Positions 34,123-41,347 of a DNA stretch of 64,000 bases are shown here, piece after piece; position 1 is the first letter of the stretch, and every line of letters starts with the position of its first letter. A program made the translations under genes and the position numbers. The stretch lies in contig OZ242366.1 of assembly GCA_965208945.1 (NCBI GenBank), positions 2,914,001 through 2,978,000 on the forward strand. The letters run 5' to 3'. Origin of the DNA: JAPPLB01 sp965208945 (GTDB taxonomy: Bacteria > Acidobacteriota > Terriglobia > Bryobacterales > UBA6623). The notes beneath the pieces are model-generated. The model saw only the letters and a program-made list of their open reading frames with translations. It did no database searches and was not told the DNA's origin.

Positions 34123-35022
34123 CTACAGGTCTTCGTCGGTCAAGGTGTAGTAGGCCTCCAGGTATTTCTCGGAGGTCTTTTCGATGATGTCGGGAGGAAG
34201 TTCGGGACCGGGAGGCGTTTTGTCCCAGTCGACCGTTTCGAGATAGTCGCGGACGAACTGCTTGTCGTAGGAAGGCTGTGGCTTGCCGGCCTGGTAGAAC
34301 TCGAGCGGCCAGTAGCGGGAGGAATCGGGCGTAAGCACTTCGTCGCCGAGAACGACCTCGCCGTCGAGCCCGCCGAATTCGAACTTCGTATCGGCAAGGA
34401 CCAAACCGCAGGCGAGGGCGTGTTGGCTGGCGCGGGAGTAGATGTCGAGGGTCAGGTCCCGGAGTTGCGCGCAGAGCTCCTCGCCGACGATTCCGGCGGC
34501 GCGCTCGAACGTGATGTTCTCGTCGTGACCGGTTTCGGCCTTGGTGGCGGGAGTGAAGATGGGTTCGGGAAGCAGTCCGTTCATGCGCAGGCCGGCGGAC
34601 AGTTTGACGCCGCACACCTCGCCGGTTTGCTGGTACTCTTTCCAGCCCGAGCCGGAGATATAGCCGCGCGCAACGCATTCGATAGGCGCCATGTCGAGCT
34701 TCTTGACGAGCATCGAGCGCCCGTCGAGTTGGTCTTTGTAGGCGCGCAGGTTCTCGGGGTATTCATCGACGTCAGCCGTGACGAAGTGGGTGGGCACGAC
34801 ATCCTTGAGGAAGTCGAACCAGAACATCGAGAGCTTCGTCAGCACCTCGCCTTTGTGCGGGATGCCGTTCGGTAGCACGACGTCGAAGGCCGAGATGCGG
34901 TCGGTCGCGATGAAGAGAAGGTGTTCGCCGGCGTCATAAATATCGCGCACCTTGCCGCGCGCAATCGGCTGTACGCCTTCGAGGTTGGTTTCAAGAAGCG
35001 GGGTCGGGGAGGTAACGGGCAT
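34123..35022 (-). CDS. purC: Phosphoribosylaminoimidazole-succinocarboxamide synthase
   Basis: SAICAR synthase, the ATP-dependent ligation of CAIR with aspartate in de novo purine synthesis; cytosolic. 299 residues, the longer (yeast-like) family size. Signatures: GKVRDIYDAGEHLLFIATDRISAFD (about 23-47), the VARGYISGSGWKEYQ block (about 117-131), TPATKAETGHDENI (about 157-170), and LADTKFEFGG plus DEVLTPDSSRYWP (about 209-240). The frame is complete and converges on the subtilase gene with 118 bp between the two stop codons. No purine gene or PurR-like operator is visible nearby. The RBS is weak (GAGAAAG). Confidence 0.96.
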   Translation of the reverse strand: MPVTSPTPLLETNLEGVQPIARGKVRDIYDAGEHLLFIATDRISAFDVVLPNGIPHKGEVLTKLSMFWFDFLKDVVPTHFVTADVDEYPENLRAYKDQLDGRSMLVKKLDMAPIECVARGYISGSGWKEYQQTGEVCGVKLSAGLRMNGLLPEPIFTPATKAETGHDENITFERAAGIVGEELCAQLRDLTLDIYSRASQHALACGLVLADTKFEFGGLDGEVVLGDEVLTPDSSRYWPLEFYQAGKPQPSYDKQFVRDYLETVDWDKTPPGPELPPDIIEKTSEKYLEAYYTLTDEDL

Positions 35023-35165
35023 TCTTTCTCAGGGGGAACAGAGGGAGACAGCTTGCAGGCTTGCTGCAACAGAGTCCGATGATGGTAACACGGAGTGGGA
35101 CGAACGCGCCTCCATGCGCTGTCGGAATCCATGCCGCTGTGTGCGGGGATGCGGGTCGCCGGTCT

Positions 35166-35217
35166 TAGCCTGCATGTCTCACCACGTGGCGAGGCGAAGT
35201 GGGTGAGAGGGCCGTCA
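35166..35217 (+). repeat. Dispersed TIR repeat, short left-end fragment
   Basis: TAGCCTGCATGTCTCACCAC through GTGAGAGGGCCGTCAG, then truncated. It is followed after 21 bp by another left end, giving two left ends in tandem. The 20-bp joint resembles a stretch at 6430-6449. Confidence 0.8.
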
Positions 35218-35238
35218 GACATTTCTTCTGGAGCGAAC

Positions 35239-35329
35239 TAGCCTGCATTTCTCACCACATGGCGAGGCGAAGTGTGTGAGAGGGCCGTCAGGACGAGGCG
35301 CGAGCTGCTTGGCGCGCGCAGGCGTACTT
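35239..35329 (+). repeat. Dispersed TIR repeat, left half of an interrupted copy
   Basis: Consensus left half ending exactly at GGCGTACTT, where the IS1111-type element begins. The matching right half resumes at 36769 with TTGAACAGTACG, so the copy was whole before insertion. Confidence 0.93.
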
Positions 35330-35334
35330 ATGGG

Positions 35335-35347
35335 ATGGTTCGCTCCC
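35335..35347 (+). repeat. IS subterminal inverted repeat, left
   Basis: ATGGTTCGCTCCC, the perfect complement of the right copy. It begins 5 bp inside the left junction. Confidence 0.9.
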
Positions 35348-35430
35348 ACTTCCGCTGCGTCGTCGAGTTCGGCCATGCTGGTAGCAACGGCCGTCCCCGG
35401 CCGCAGTTCACGAACCGAGAGGAAACCATC

Positions 35431-36504
35431 ATGGCAACGACCCAGCGATCATCCCGCAAGAGCGTATGGAAGGAGGTCGTCACGATCGGCCTCGATCTAG
35501 CAAAACACAACGTCGACTTGGTCGGCTTGGACGCAACCGGCCGGGTGCTCACCCGTCGCCGCTACTCGAAGGGCAAGCTGCTGGAGGTGACCGCCCAGAT
35601 GCAGCCCTGCCGTATCGGCATGGAAGCCTGCTGCGGCGCCCATCACCTGGGCCGCCAACTGCTGGCCCAGGGGCACGACGTGAAGCTGATGCCGCCCAAA
35701 TATGTGAAGCCCTTTGTGAAGCGCGACAAGAACGACTCGACGGACGCCGAGGCCTGCGCGGAAGCCTGTCTGCGGCCGAGCATGCGCTTCGTGGCGGTCA
35801 AGAGCGAGCAACAACTGTCGATGCAGTCGCTGCACCGCTATCGCTCGCGGCTGGTGGGCAACTCGACGCAGTTGATCAACCAGGCGCGCGCCTTTCTGCT
35901 GGAACGCGGCATCACCCTTCCACAGGGCAAGCGTTGGTTTGTGGTCCGTCTGCCGGAGATCCTCGAGGACGCCGATAACGGCCTGTCCGACGAAATGCGG
36001 GCGCTGCTGGCGGGCATGTTTGCCGAATGGCAAGTGCTGGCAGAGAAGATTCAGCAAGTCAACACCTATCTGCTGAGGAAAGCGCAGGCGAGCGAGGCCT
36101 GCCGGCGGCTCAGAGAGATCCCCGGCATCGGCGTGCAGACAGCGACGGCCTTGGTGGCGACGATCGGCAACGCCGAGGCCTTCGAGAAGGGGCGCGACGT
36201 CGCTGCTTGGTTGGGTCTGGTGCCGAGAGAGTACTCCAGCGGAGGCAAGCAGCGCTTGGGAGGCATCAGCAAGCGCGGCAACCGCTACGTCCGGACGCTG
36301 CTGGTGCACTGTGCCCGCTCGAGCCTCGACGTGCTCGCGAAGCGCAGCGACCAACTCGGCCAGTGGCTGCGGCGGATGCTCCTGAACAAAGATCGGCGGG
36401 TCGTGATCGTGGCGCTGGCGGCACGGCTGGCGCGCATCGCATGGGCCTTGCTGAGCAGCGGCCAGCGCTTCTCTCAACAGCGGCAACCAGCCCCGGCGGG
36501 TTAA
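35431..36504 (+). CDS. IS1111-type transposase (IS110 family)
   Basis: Site-specific recombinase of the DEDD type, 357 residues. ATG 35431 is preceded by GAGAGG. The N-terminal RuvC-like half shows Asp22 (TIGLDLAK), Glu65 (GMEACCGAHH), Asp102 and Asp105 (KNDSTDAEA). A helical linker follows (LHRYRSRLVGNSTQLINQARAFLLERG), then the C-terminal Tnp_20-type half with LREIPGIGVQTATALVATIG (helix-hairpin-helix) and AWLGLVPREYSSGGKQRLGG, where the conserved serine is Ser269 or Ser270. The closing GISKRGNRYVRTLLVHCARS is characteristic of IS1111 members. Enzymes of this family act with a structured RNA encoded by the element to choose the target. All listed catalytic residues are present, and there is no frameshift. 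Confidence 0.95.
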   Translation: MATTQRSSRKSVWKEVVTIGLDLAKHNVDLVGLDATGRVLTRRRYSKGKLLEVTAQMQPCRIGMEACCGAHHLGRQLLAQGHDVKLMPPKYVKPFVKRDKNDSTDAEACAEACLRPSMRFVAVKSEQQLSMQSLHRYRSRLVGNSTQLINQARAFLLERGITLPQGKRWFVVRLPEILEDADNGLSDEMRALLAGMFAEWQVLAEKIQQVNTYLLRKAQASEACRRLREIPGIGVQTATALVATIGNAEAFEKGRDVAAWLGLVPREYSSGGKQRLGGISKRGNRYVRTLLVHCARSSLDVLAKRSDQLGQWLRRMLLNKDRRVVIVALAARLARIAWALLSSGQRFSQQRQPAPAG

Positions 36505-36752
36505 CCGCCCTGCGGTCCGCCGTAGCACTACCAGGAGCTCACAGTTTGTCTGCTTACTCCCGATTGATGGACAAAACGGTCGTACCGGCGTCACCGAATC
36601 CTGTTACTGTTCATGGCCCTCACAGGTCGGCGTACTTATGAGGAGCGGGACGTGCGGACCCCATCATGGCCCGGAACCAGCGCGGTTCCACCTAGAGGTC
36701 GGATATATTGGCGCAGACCAACGTTCAGCAAGAAGGAATAGGTGGACATCCC
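36505..36752 (+). ncRNA. Candidate bridge (seeker) RNA region of the IS1111-type element
   Basis: Non-coding 3' region between transposase stop and right inverted repeat, where IS1111-group elements encode their guide RNA. TACTGTTCA (36605-36613) is complementary to the right target half TGAACAGTA, and GGCGTACTT (36629-36637) is identical to the left target half including the TT core. CCCAT (36660-36664) is complementary to the element's left tip ATGGG, and ATATATT (36703-36709) is identical to its right tip plus core. Target pair and donor pair thus appear in the same order. Hairpins CCTGT/ACAGG (36600-36626) and GGAACC/GGTTCC (36673-36689) sit between the members of each pair. The order is reversed relative to my understanding of IS621, equivalent to reading the opposite target strand. 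RNA ends are unknown. Confidence 0.6.
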
Positions 36753-36765
36753 GGGAGCGAACCAT
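36753..36765 (-). repeat. IS subterminal inverted repeat, right
   Basis: GGGAGCGAACCAT on the plus strand, the perfect complement of 35335-35347, ending 3 bp before the right junction. Confidence 0.9.
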
Positions 36766-36768
36766 ATA

Positions 36769-36862
36769 TTGAACAGTACGTTGAGCACGGCAAGCAAGCG
36801 CAACGAAGTCCTGGCGGTCATATCGCGTGCTTCGACCGTCGGGTGGTGAGAAATGCAGGCTA
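36769..36862 (+). repeat. Dispersed TIR repeat, right half of the interrupted copy
   Basis: Resumes at TTGAACAGTACGTTGAGCAC directly after the IS and runs to GTGGTGAGAAATGCAGGCTA. Together with 35239-35329 it reconstitutes a standard copy of about 183 bp. Confidence 0.93.
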
Positions 36863-36922
36863 GGCCCCCACCCATGGTTTTCACGAATCACGAGACACGA
36901 AACACGAATCACGGCCTTTTTT

Positions 36923-36962
36923 CGCGTGCTTCGACCGTCGGGTGGTGAGAAATGCAGGCTAG
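36923..36962 (+). repeat. Dispersed TIR repeat, right-end fragment
   Basis: CGCGTGCTTCGACCGTCGGG through ATGCAGGCTAG, fused to an upstream CACGGCCTTTTTT heptamer array exactly as at 6512 and 38152. Confidence 0.8.
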
Positions 36963-37076
36963 TCACAAGCCACTGCTTTTAAGGTTTTTCACGAATCACG
37001 AGACACGAAACACGAATCACGGCCTTTTCCAGACCCGAATCACGGCCTTTCCGTGGCTCGTATGGTGTCCGTTGGT

Positions 37077-37102
37077 ACTGAAGCCCTTCAGTCTTGTTTT
37101 TT
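37077..37102 (+). terminator. Terminator-like hairpin, dispersed type
   Basis: ACTGAAGCCCTTCAGT followed by CTTG and six T. Flanks (GTTGGT before, CCGCCCCGG after) match the copy at 8126. No plus-strand gene ends nearby. Confidence 0.45.
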
Positions 37103-37219
37103 CCGCCCCGGTCTGCTAAGCATGATGGCGGCGAGGCACAGTCCGTGTGGGTCACGGATCAGGTCTTCCAAGGCGTTCACTTGCCATAAGCCACTGATTT
37201 CAAGGGTTTTAACGAAACA

Positions 37220-37300
37220 CGAAACCCGAGACGCGGGTTCGCCTGGCGCGCCGCGCAGGCCAGCGCGAATTCCGAGGTTTTCACGAAACACGAGACCCGA
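37220..37300. repeat. 81-bp direct repeat, first copy
   Basis: CGAAACCCGAGACGCGGGTT...CACGAAACACGAGACCCGA, differing from 37612-37692 at one position. The 3' part contains CACGAA heptamers. Confidence 0.8.
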
Positions 37301-37355
37301 GACACGAATCACGGCTTTTTCCAGCCACGGTTTTGTCGAATCGTTGCCTCTTGGT

Positions 37356-37379
37356 ACTGAAGGGCTTCAGTCTTTTTTT
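37356..37379 (+). terminator. Terminator-like hairpin, dispersed type
   Basis: ACTGAAGGGCTTCAGT then C and seven T. The central CC of the other copies is GG here, so the palindrome is kept. The upstream flank (TTGTCGAA...GCCTCTTGGT) matches the copy at 8126. Confidence 0.45.
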
Positions 37380-37611
37380 CGGCCGGAAGCCGGTGTAGGT
37401 TGAGAGTGATGACGCCGTTGCTGGGACCGAAAACCTCATCCGCGCCCGTCGGGGCCAAGTCGGGTGGGGACAGAAGAGCCGCCCGGTCGCTGCTTTCCTG
37501 CGCGTTGTGGCGCGGCATGGGGCGGCTATGGCGCGGCATGGGCGGCATGGGGCGCCCCGAGCCGCTGTCCGCGCACCGTCCGCACCAGCAACAGGGCCTT
37601 TCAGGTATTCA

Positions 37612-37692
37612 CGAAACCCGAGACGCGGGTTCGCCTGGCGCGCCGCGCAGGCCCGCGCGAATTCCGAGGTTTTCACGAAACACGAGACCCGA
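37612..37692. repeat. 81-bp direct repeat, second copy
   Basis: Second copy of 37220-37300 with a single A/C difference, about 390 bp apart in direct orientation. Confidence 0.8.
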
Positions 37693-37929
37693 ATCACGGC
37701 TTTTATGCTTTTCACGAGTCACGGCTTTTATCGCCGCCCGGTCGCTGCTTTCCTGCGCGTTGTGGCGCAACGGTTGCGCCGCTATGGCGTGGCTATGGAG
37801 CGGCTGTGGCGCGTGTGGGGCGGCTATGGCGATAGCGCGGCATGGGCGGCCGTGGAGCGGCATGGGCGGCATATTGCCCCCGCGCCAGTGTCCCCGCTCC
37901 CGTCAGCCTTTCTCGGTCGGCCTCACGAC

Positions 37930-38112
37930 TGGCCTGCATTTCTCACCACGTGGCGAGGCGAAGTGCGTGAGAGGGCCGTCAGGACGAGGCGCGAGCCGCT
38001 TGGCGCGCGCAGGTGTACTTGAACAGTACATCGAGCACGGCAAGCAAGCGCAACGAAGTCATGGCGGTCATACCACGTGCTTCGACCGTCGGGTGGTGAG
38101 ACATGCAGGCTT
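37930..38112 (+). repeat. Dispersed TIR repeat, complete 183-bp copy
   Basis: Complete copy with altered outermost bases (TGGCCTGCATTTCTCACCAC; ...GACATGCAGGCTTG). The apex stem is TGTACT/AGTACA instead of CGTACT/AGTACG, a compensating base-pair change that preserves the hairpin. Confidence 0.92.
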
Positions 38113-38151
38113 GGCCCCCTCCCATGGTTTTCACGAATCACGGCCTTTTTT

Positions 38152-38191
38152 CGCGTGCTTCGACCGTCGGGTGGTGAGAAATGCAGGTTAG
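38152..38191 (+). repeat. Dispersed TIR repeat, right-end fragment
   Basis: Right-end fragment ending GTGGTGAGAAATGCAGGTTA, again fused to CACGGCCTTTTTTCGCG. Confidence 0.8.
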
Positions 38192-38453
38192 GTTCCAGAA
38201 CATGCCCGCAGCCTCTTGTATTGGTTCGAAGCACCACGAACGGCGAGTCGGAACCGCCGAAAGATCCTGCCGGCGCCGCTCTCGCTCTTCCCGGCAACAG
38301 AGTCGGATACGCCCAGACAACCCGGAGCTGCAAGGTCATCTCAGGAGTCTGAAGTCGGCGGCGGAGCAACGGCCGCGAACCGCTGTCCCGGCGCCCTCTT
38401 GGCGCACGTTCTTGATGTATTTCAGGGGGGTCGGAGTTTATCTGTAGGCCGTC

Positions 38454-38481
38454 TGGACAACGATCCGGGATTTGATATAGT
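38454..38481 (+). promoter_or_regulatory. Likely sigma-70-type promoter of the Mo-hydroxylase operon
   Basis: TGGACA (38454-38459), 16-bp spacer, TATAGT (38476-38481), 75 bp before the GTG start of the iron-sulfur subunit. Both hexamers are five of six to consensus. Confidence 0.6.
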
Positions 38482-38556
38482 AGTACGGTCTGTAGAAAGC
38501 CCAGTGGCTGAAAACCCCTGTTTTGCGGGCCAGGTTTCAGCAAAGGAAGGTGTCTG

Positions 38557-39198
38557 GTGAGTTCGAATAAGACCATGGAGGGTCTCAAGGAAACTCGGCC
38601 GCCCAACGGTTTTTCACGACGCTCTTTTATCCAGGGCGTGAGCGTGGGAAGCGGGGCGGCTGGGGCGCTCCTTGCGACGCCGGAAGCCGAAGCGGCCGAT
38701 GGCGATGTCGTCGGTCCGGGCGCGGTGTCGATGACTCTCAGGATCAACGGAAGGAATCACTCTCTGGAGGCGGAGCCGCGGGTCACGCTGCTCGATGCTC
38801 TGCGCGACCGTCTCGACATGACCGGCGCGAAGAAAGTTTGCGACCGGGCGACCTGCGGCGCATGCACCGTGATGGTGGACGGGCAGGCCGTCTACGCTTG
38901 CACGATGCTGGCGATCGAAGCGGAAGGCCGCGAAATCCGGACCATCGAAAGCCTGTCGGCCAACGATCCGGTGCCTCGGAACTTCGTCAAGCACGATGCC
39001 CAGCAGTGCGGGTTCTGCACGCCGGGCTTCGTGATGGCGTGCCAGTCGTTTCTCGAGAATAATCCCAACCCCTCGCAAGCGGATGTGGAAGCTGGTTTGA
39101 GCGGCAACATCTGCCGCTGCGGCACCTACGTTGGAGTGCGCTTGGCCGCTCTCGAAGCTGCGGAGGAAGTGAAAGGAGGGCGTCGTCGTGGCTACTAA
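38557..39198 (+). CDS. Tat-exported [2Fe-2S] subunit of a molybdenum hydroxylase (PaoA-like)
   Basis: Small electron-transfer subunit of a xanthine dehydrogenase-family enzyme, 213 residues. GTG 38557 follows AAAGGAAGG. A twin-arginine signal (FSRRSFIQGVSVGSGAAGALLA, about 19-40, quoted in part) indicates that the assembled complex is exported. The first cluster is plant-ferredoxin-like (Cys95, 100, 103, 115 in KVCDRATCGAC...YAC), the second is the four-helix type (Cys151, 154, 186, 188 in CGFCTPG...ICRCG). The three-subunit layout with a Tat signal only on this subunit resembles E. coli PaoABC (periplasmic aldehyde oxidoreductase), where the partners hitch-hike. It overlaps the next gene by 11 bp. 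Confidence 0.93.
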   Translation: MSSNKTMEGLKETRPPNGFSRRSFIQGVSVGSGAAGALLATPEAEAADGDVVGPGAVSMTLRINGRNHSLEAEPRVTLLDALRDRLDMTGAKKVCDRATCGACTVMVDGQAVYACTMLAIEAEGREIRTIESLSANDPVPRNFVKHDAQQCGFCTPGFVMACQSFLENNPNPSQADVEAGLSGNICRCGTYVGVRLAALEAAEEVKGGRRRGY

Positions 39199-41347
39199 AT
39201 ATGATTGGCCCAGCGCCGCGGACCGTAGCGTCATTGGCAGAAGTGTTAGCCGGCTGGACGGCGCTGAAAAAGCGACGGGACGCGCCAAGTACGCCTATGA
39301 CCGCAATCCGGAAGGGTTGCTCGTGGGCCGTCTCGTAACGTCTCCTCACGCCAACGCCCGCATCACGAGGATTGATGCGAGCGGCGCGGAGCGCTTGAAA
39401 GGCGTCCGCGGAGTGGTCTTGATCAAGGACATCGGTGACGAAGTGCAGTGGACCGGTGCGGAGATCGCGGCGATCGCGGCCGACACCGAAGAGATTGCGC
39501 GCGATGCCGTGAGGAGGTTCAAGGTCGAATACGAAGTGCTCTCGCACCTCGTCAAGGAAGAGGATGTCGAGAAGGCCGGCAACCGCGTCGTCCCCGGTCA
39601 GGAAAATACCGAAGGCGACCCGGCCAAGGCTCTTCAGGAAGCCGACGCTACGCACGAGGGCTACTACGGCGCGGCGACGATTACGCACTGCTGCATGGAG
39701 CCCCATGGCAACACGGTTCACTGGAAGGGCGAAAAGGACATCACCGTCTGGGCCTCGACGCAGGCCGTGGGCCGCATCGGGGCGGACTTGGCGAAGAACC
39801 TGGCGGCGGACCCTTCGTTGCCCAAGGTCAGCCCGAGCGACATCCATGTGGTCACTCCGGTGATGGGCGGCGGCTTCGGATCGAAGTTCAATATCGATTC
39901 GTGGGGCGTCGCCGCGGCGAAGCTGTCGCGGATGACAGGCCGGCCGGTGAAGATCATGCTCGACCGCGACGAAGAGCAGCAAATGGCGGGAGCGCGGCCT
40001 TCCTATTTCGGCAATGTCAAGGTGGGCGCCAAGAAGGACGGCACGCTGACCGTTTTCGACGTCGAAAGCTGGGCGACGAGCGGTGTTGGCCGGGGCGGAA
40101 ACCCCGCTCTGCCGTACGTGATCGAGCCGCCGAACCAGCGGGTTCGCCACGTGAACGTTGCGACGAACACTGGTCCGGCCCGTGCTTGGCGGGCGCCGCG
40201 GCATCCGCAATGCGCGGTGATCACGCACTGCGCGTTGACCGACCTGGCCCACAAGTTGGACATGGACCCGGTCGACTTCTTCAAGAAGAACGCCGATCTG
40301 ACGGCTCGTCCGGATGTCTATCGCACCGAGATCGATAAAGCCGCCGAGCTGATCGACTGGAAGGAAAAGTACCACAAACCGGGCGAAGGCTCCGGGCATG
40401 TCCGCAGTGGTTTGGGGCTGTCGATCCATACATGGGGCGGGCGTCCGCACGACAGCCAGTGCCGGGTGGTCATCGAACCGGACGGCGCGGCTTCCGCGGA
40501 AATCGGCAGTCAGGATATCGGTACGGGAACCCGGACCGTGATCGCGATGGTGTTGGCCGAGACGCTCGGTCTGCCGGTCTCGCGCGTCAACGTGAAGATG
40601 GGCGACAGCAGCTTGCCGCCCTCGGGCGCGTCCGGAGGCAGCACGACGGTGGGCGGCGTTTCCTCGTCCACGCGGCGGGCAGCGGTGAACGCTCTGGAAA
40701 AACTGAAGGAGAAGGTCGCCGGCGACTTGGGCGCCTCATCCGCGGATGAGATCGAGGCCAATGACGGCTACCTCCGATTGAAGGAGAATCCGAAGAAGCG
40801 GATCGCATGGACGGCCGCCTGCCGAAAGCTCAGTACGGAGACGATCTCCGAGATGGGCAACCAGCCGGATCGCGACGGCGGCAAGCTCGCGGATTCCGGC
40901 GTCGGCGGCGTTCAGATGGCGGATGTCTCGGTCGACATGGAGACCGGCATCGTCACGATGAACAAGATGGTGGCCGTGCAGGACTGCGGCTTGATCATCG
41001 ATTTGAAGCTGGCGGAGAGCCAGGTGTACGGTTCGCTGATCATGGGAATTTGCTCAGCCCTTTGGGAAGAGCGGGTGTATGACCAGATGAGCGGCGTCTA
41101 CCTGAATGCCGACATGGAGTTCTACAAGTTGGCGGGTATCGGCGATATCGGCGAACTGGTCGTCCACATGATGACGGGAGTCTACGACGACCGCGGCGTC
41201 ATCGGGCTGGGCGAGCCTCCGGCGATCTCACCCATGGCGGCGATTTCGAACGCCGTGTTCAATGCCATCGGCGCGCGTGTGCCGACGGTGCCGGTCACGC
41301 CGGACAAGGTTCTGGCGGCCCTGGAGAAGAAAGGGGGAATGGCGTAA
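39188..41347 (+). CDS. Molybdopterin-binding subunit of a periplasmic molybdenum hydroxylase (PaoC-like)
   Basis: Catalytic large subunit, 719 residues, starting at GTG 39188 with AAGGAGGG upstream. The N-terminal a/b hammerhead (GAEKATGRAKYAYDRN) is followed by molybdopterin-binding segments: GGGFGSKFNIDSWG (about 222-235), the ARAWRAPRHPQ arginine region, GSQDIGTGTRTVIA and a C-terminal GLGEPPA carrying the conserved catalytic glutamate. It has no signal peptide of its own, consistent with co-export with the Tat-bearing small subunit. The family oxidises aldehydes or N-heterocycles by hydroxylation; the substrate is not readable here. The gene order small-large-FAD differs from paoABC (small-FAD-large). 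No XdhC/PaoD-type maturation factor is adjacent. Confidence 0.93.
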   Translation: MATKYDWPSAADRSVIGRSVSRLDGAEKATGRAKYAYDRNPEGLLVGRLVTSPHANARITRIDASGAERLKGVRGVVLIKDIGDEVQWTGAEIAAIAADTEEIARDAVRRFKVEYEVLSHLVKEEDVEKAGNRVVPGQENTEGDPAKALQEADATHEGYYGAATITHCCMEPHGNTVHWKGEKDITVWASTQAVGRIGADLAKNLAADPSLPKVSPSDIHVVTPVMGGGFGSKFNIDSWGVAAAKLSRMTGRPVKIMLDRDEEQQMAGARPSYFGNVKVGAKKDGTLTVFDVESWATSGVGRGGNPALPYVIEPPNQRVRHVNVATNTGPARAWRAPRHPQCAVITHCALTDLAHKLDMDPVDFFKKNADLTARPDVYRTEIDKAAELIDWKEKYHKPGEGSGHVRSGLGLSIHTWGGRPHDSQCRVVIEPDGAASAEIGSQDIGTGTRTVIAMVLAETLGLPVSRVNVKMGDSSLPPSGASGGSTTVGGVSSSTRRAAVNALEKLKEKVAGDLGASSADEIEANDGYLRLKENPKKRIAWTAACRKLSTETISEMGNQPDRDGGKLADSGVGGVQMADVSVDMETGIVTMNKMVAVQDCGLIIDLKLAESQVYGSLIMGICSALWEERVYDQMSGVYLNADMEFYKLAGIGDIGELVVHMMTGVYDDRGVIGLGEPPAISPMAAISNAVFNAIGARVPTVPVTPDKVLAALEKKGGMA

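Larger units (their letters stand above)
35330..36768 (+). mobile_element. IS1111-type (IS110 family) insertion sequence in a repeat hairpin
   Basis: About 1.44 kb, bounded by comparing the interrupted repeat with intact copies: the repeat reads GGCGTACTT then the element, and resumes TTGAACAGTACG, so TT is the shared dinucleotide core and no longer target duplication exists. It carries 13-bp perfect subterminal inverted repeats (35335-35347 and 36753-36765), a hallmark of the IS1111 subgroup, and one transposase gene. A non-coding stretch of about 265 bp lies downstream of that gene. Both ends and the transposase look intact, so it is potentially active. Its orientation matches the host repeat. 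Confidence 0.92.
36863..38453. other. Repeat graveyard without genes
   Basis: About 1.6 kb containing no supportable gene. In order: heptamer arrays (36878-36920, 36985-37050), right-end fragments, two terminator-like hairpins (37077, 37356), two 81-bp direct repeats (37220-37300, 37612-37692), two 36-bp direct repeats (37478-37513, 37733-37768) framing low-complexity GGCATGGG / GGCTATGG tracts, a complete dispersed repeat (37930-38112), and a further right-end fragment. It looks like a preferred landing or recombination zone between the IS and the molybdenum-hydroxylase operon. Confidence 0.7.

Noticed and set aside
35221..35240. ATTTCTTCTGGAGCGAAC stretch shared with 6430-6449 as a separate mobile element or IS relic
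   Set aside because: Only about 20 bp are shared, with two mismatches; the GGAGCGAAC similarity to the IS right end is too short to claim descent.
36863..37740. CRISPR-like array
   Set aside because: Units are 7 bp and contiguous, without spacers of regular length, and no cas gene is present. These are degenerate tandem heptamers, not CRISPR.
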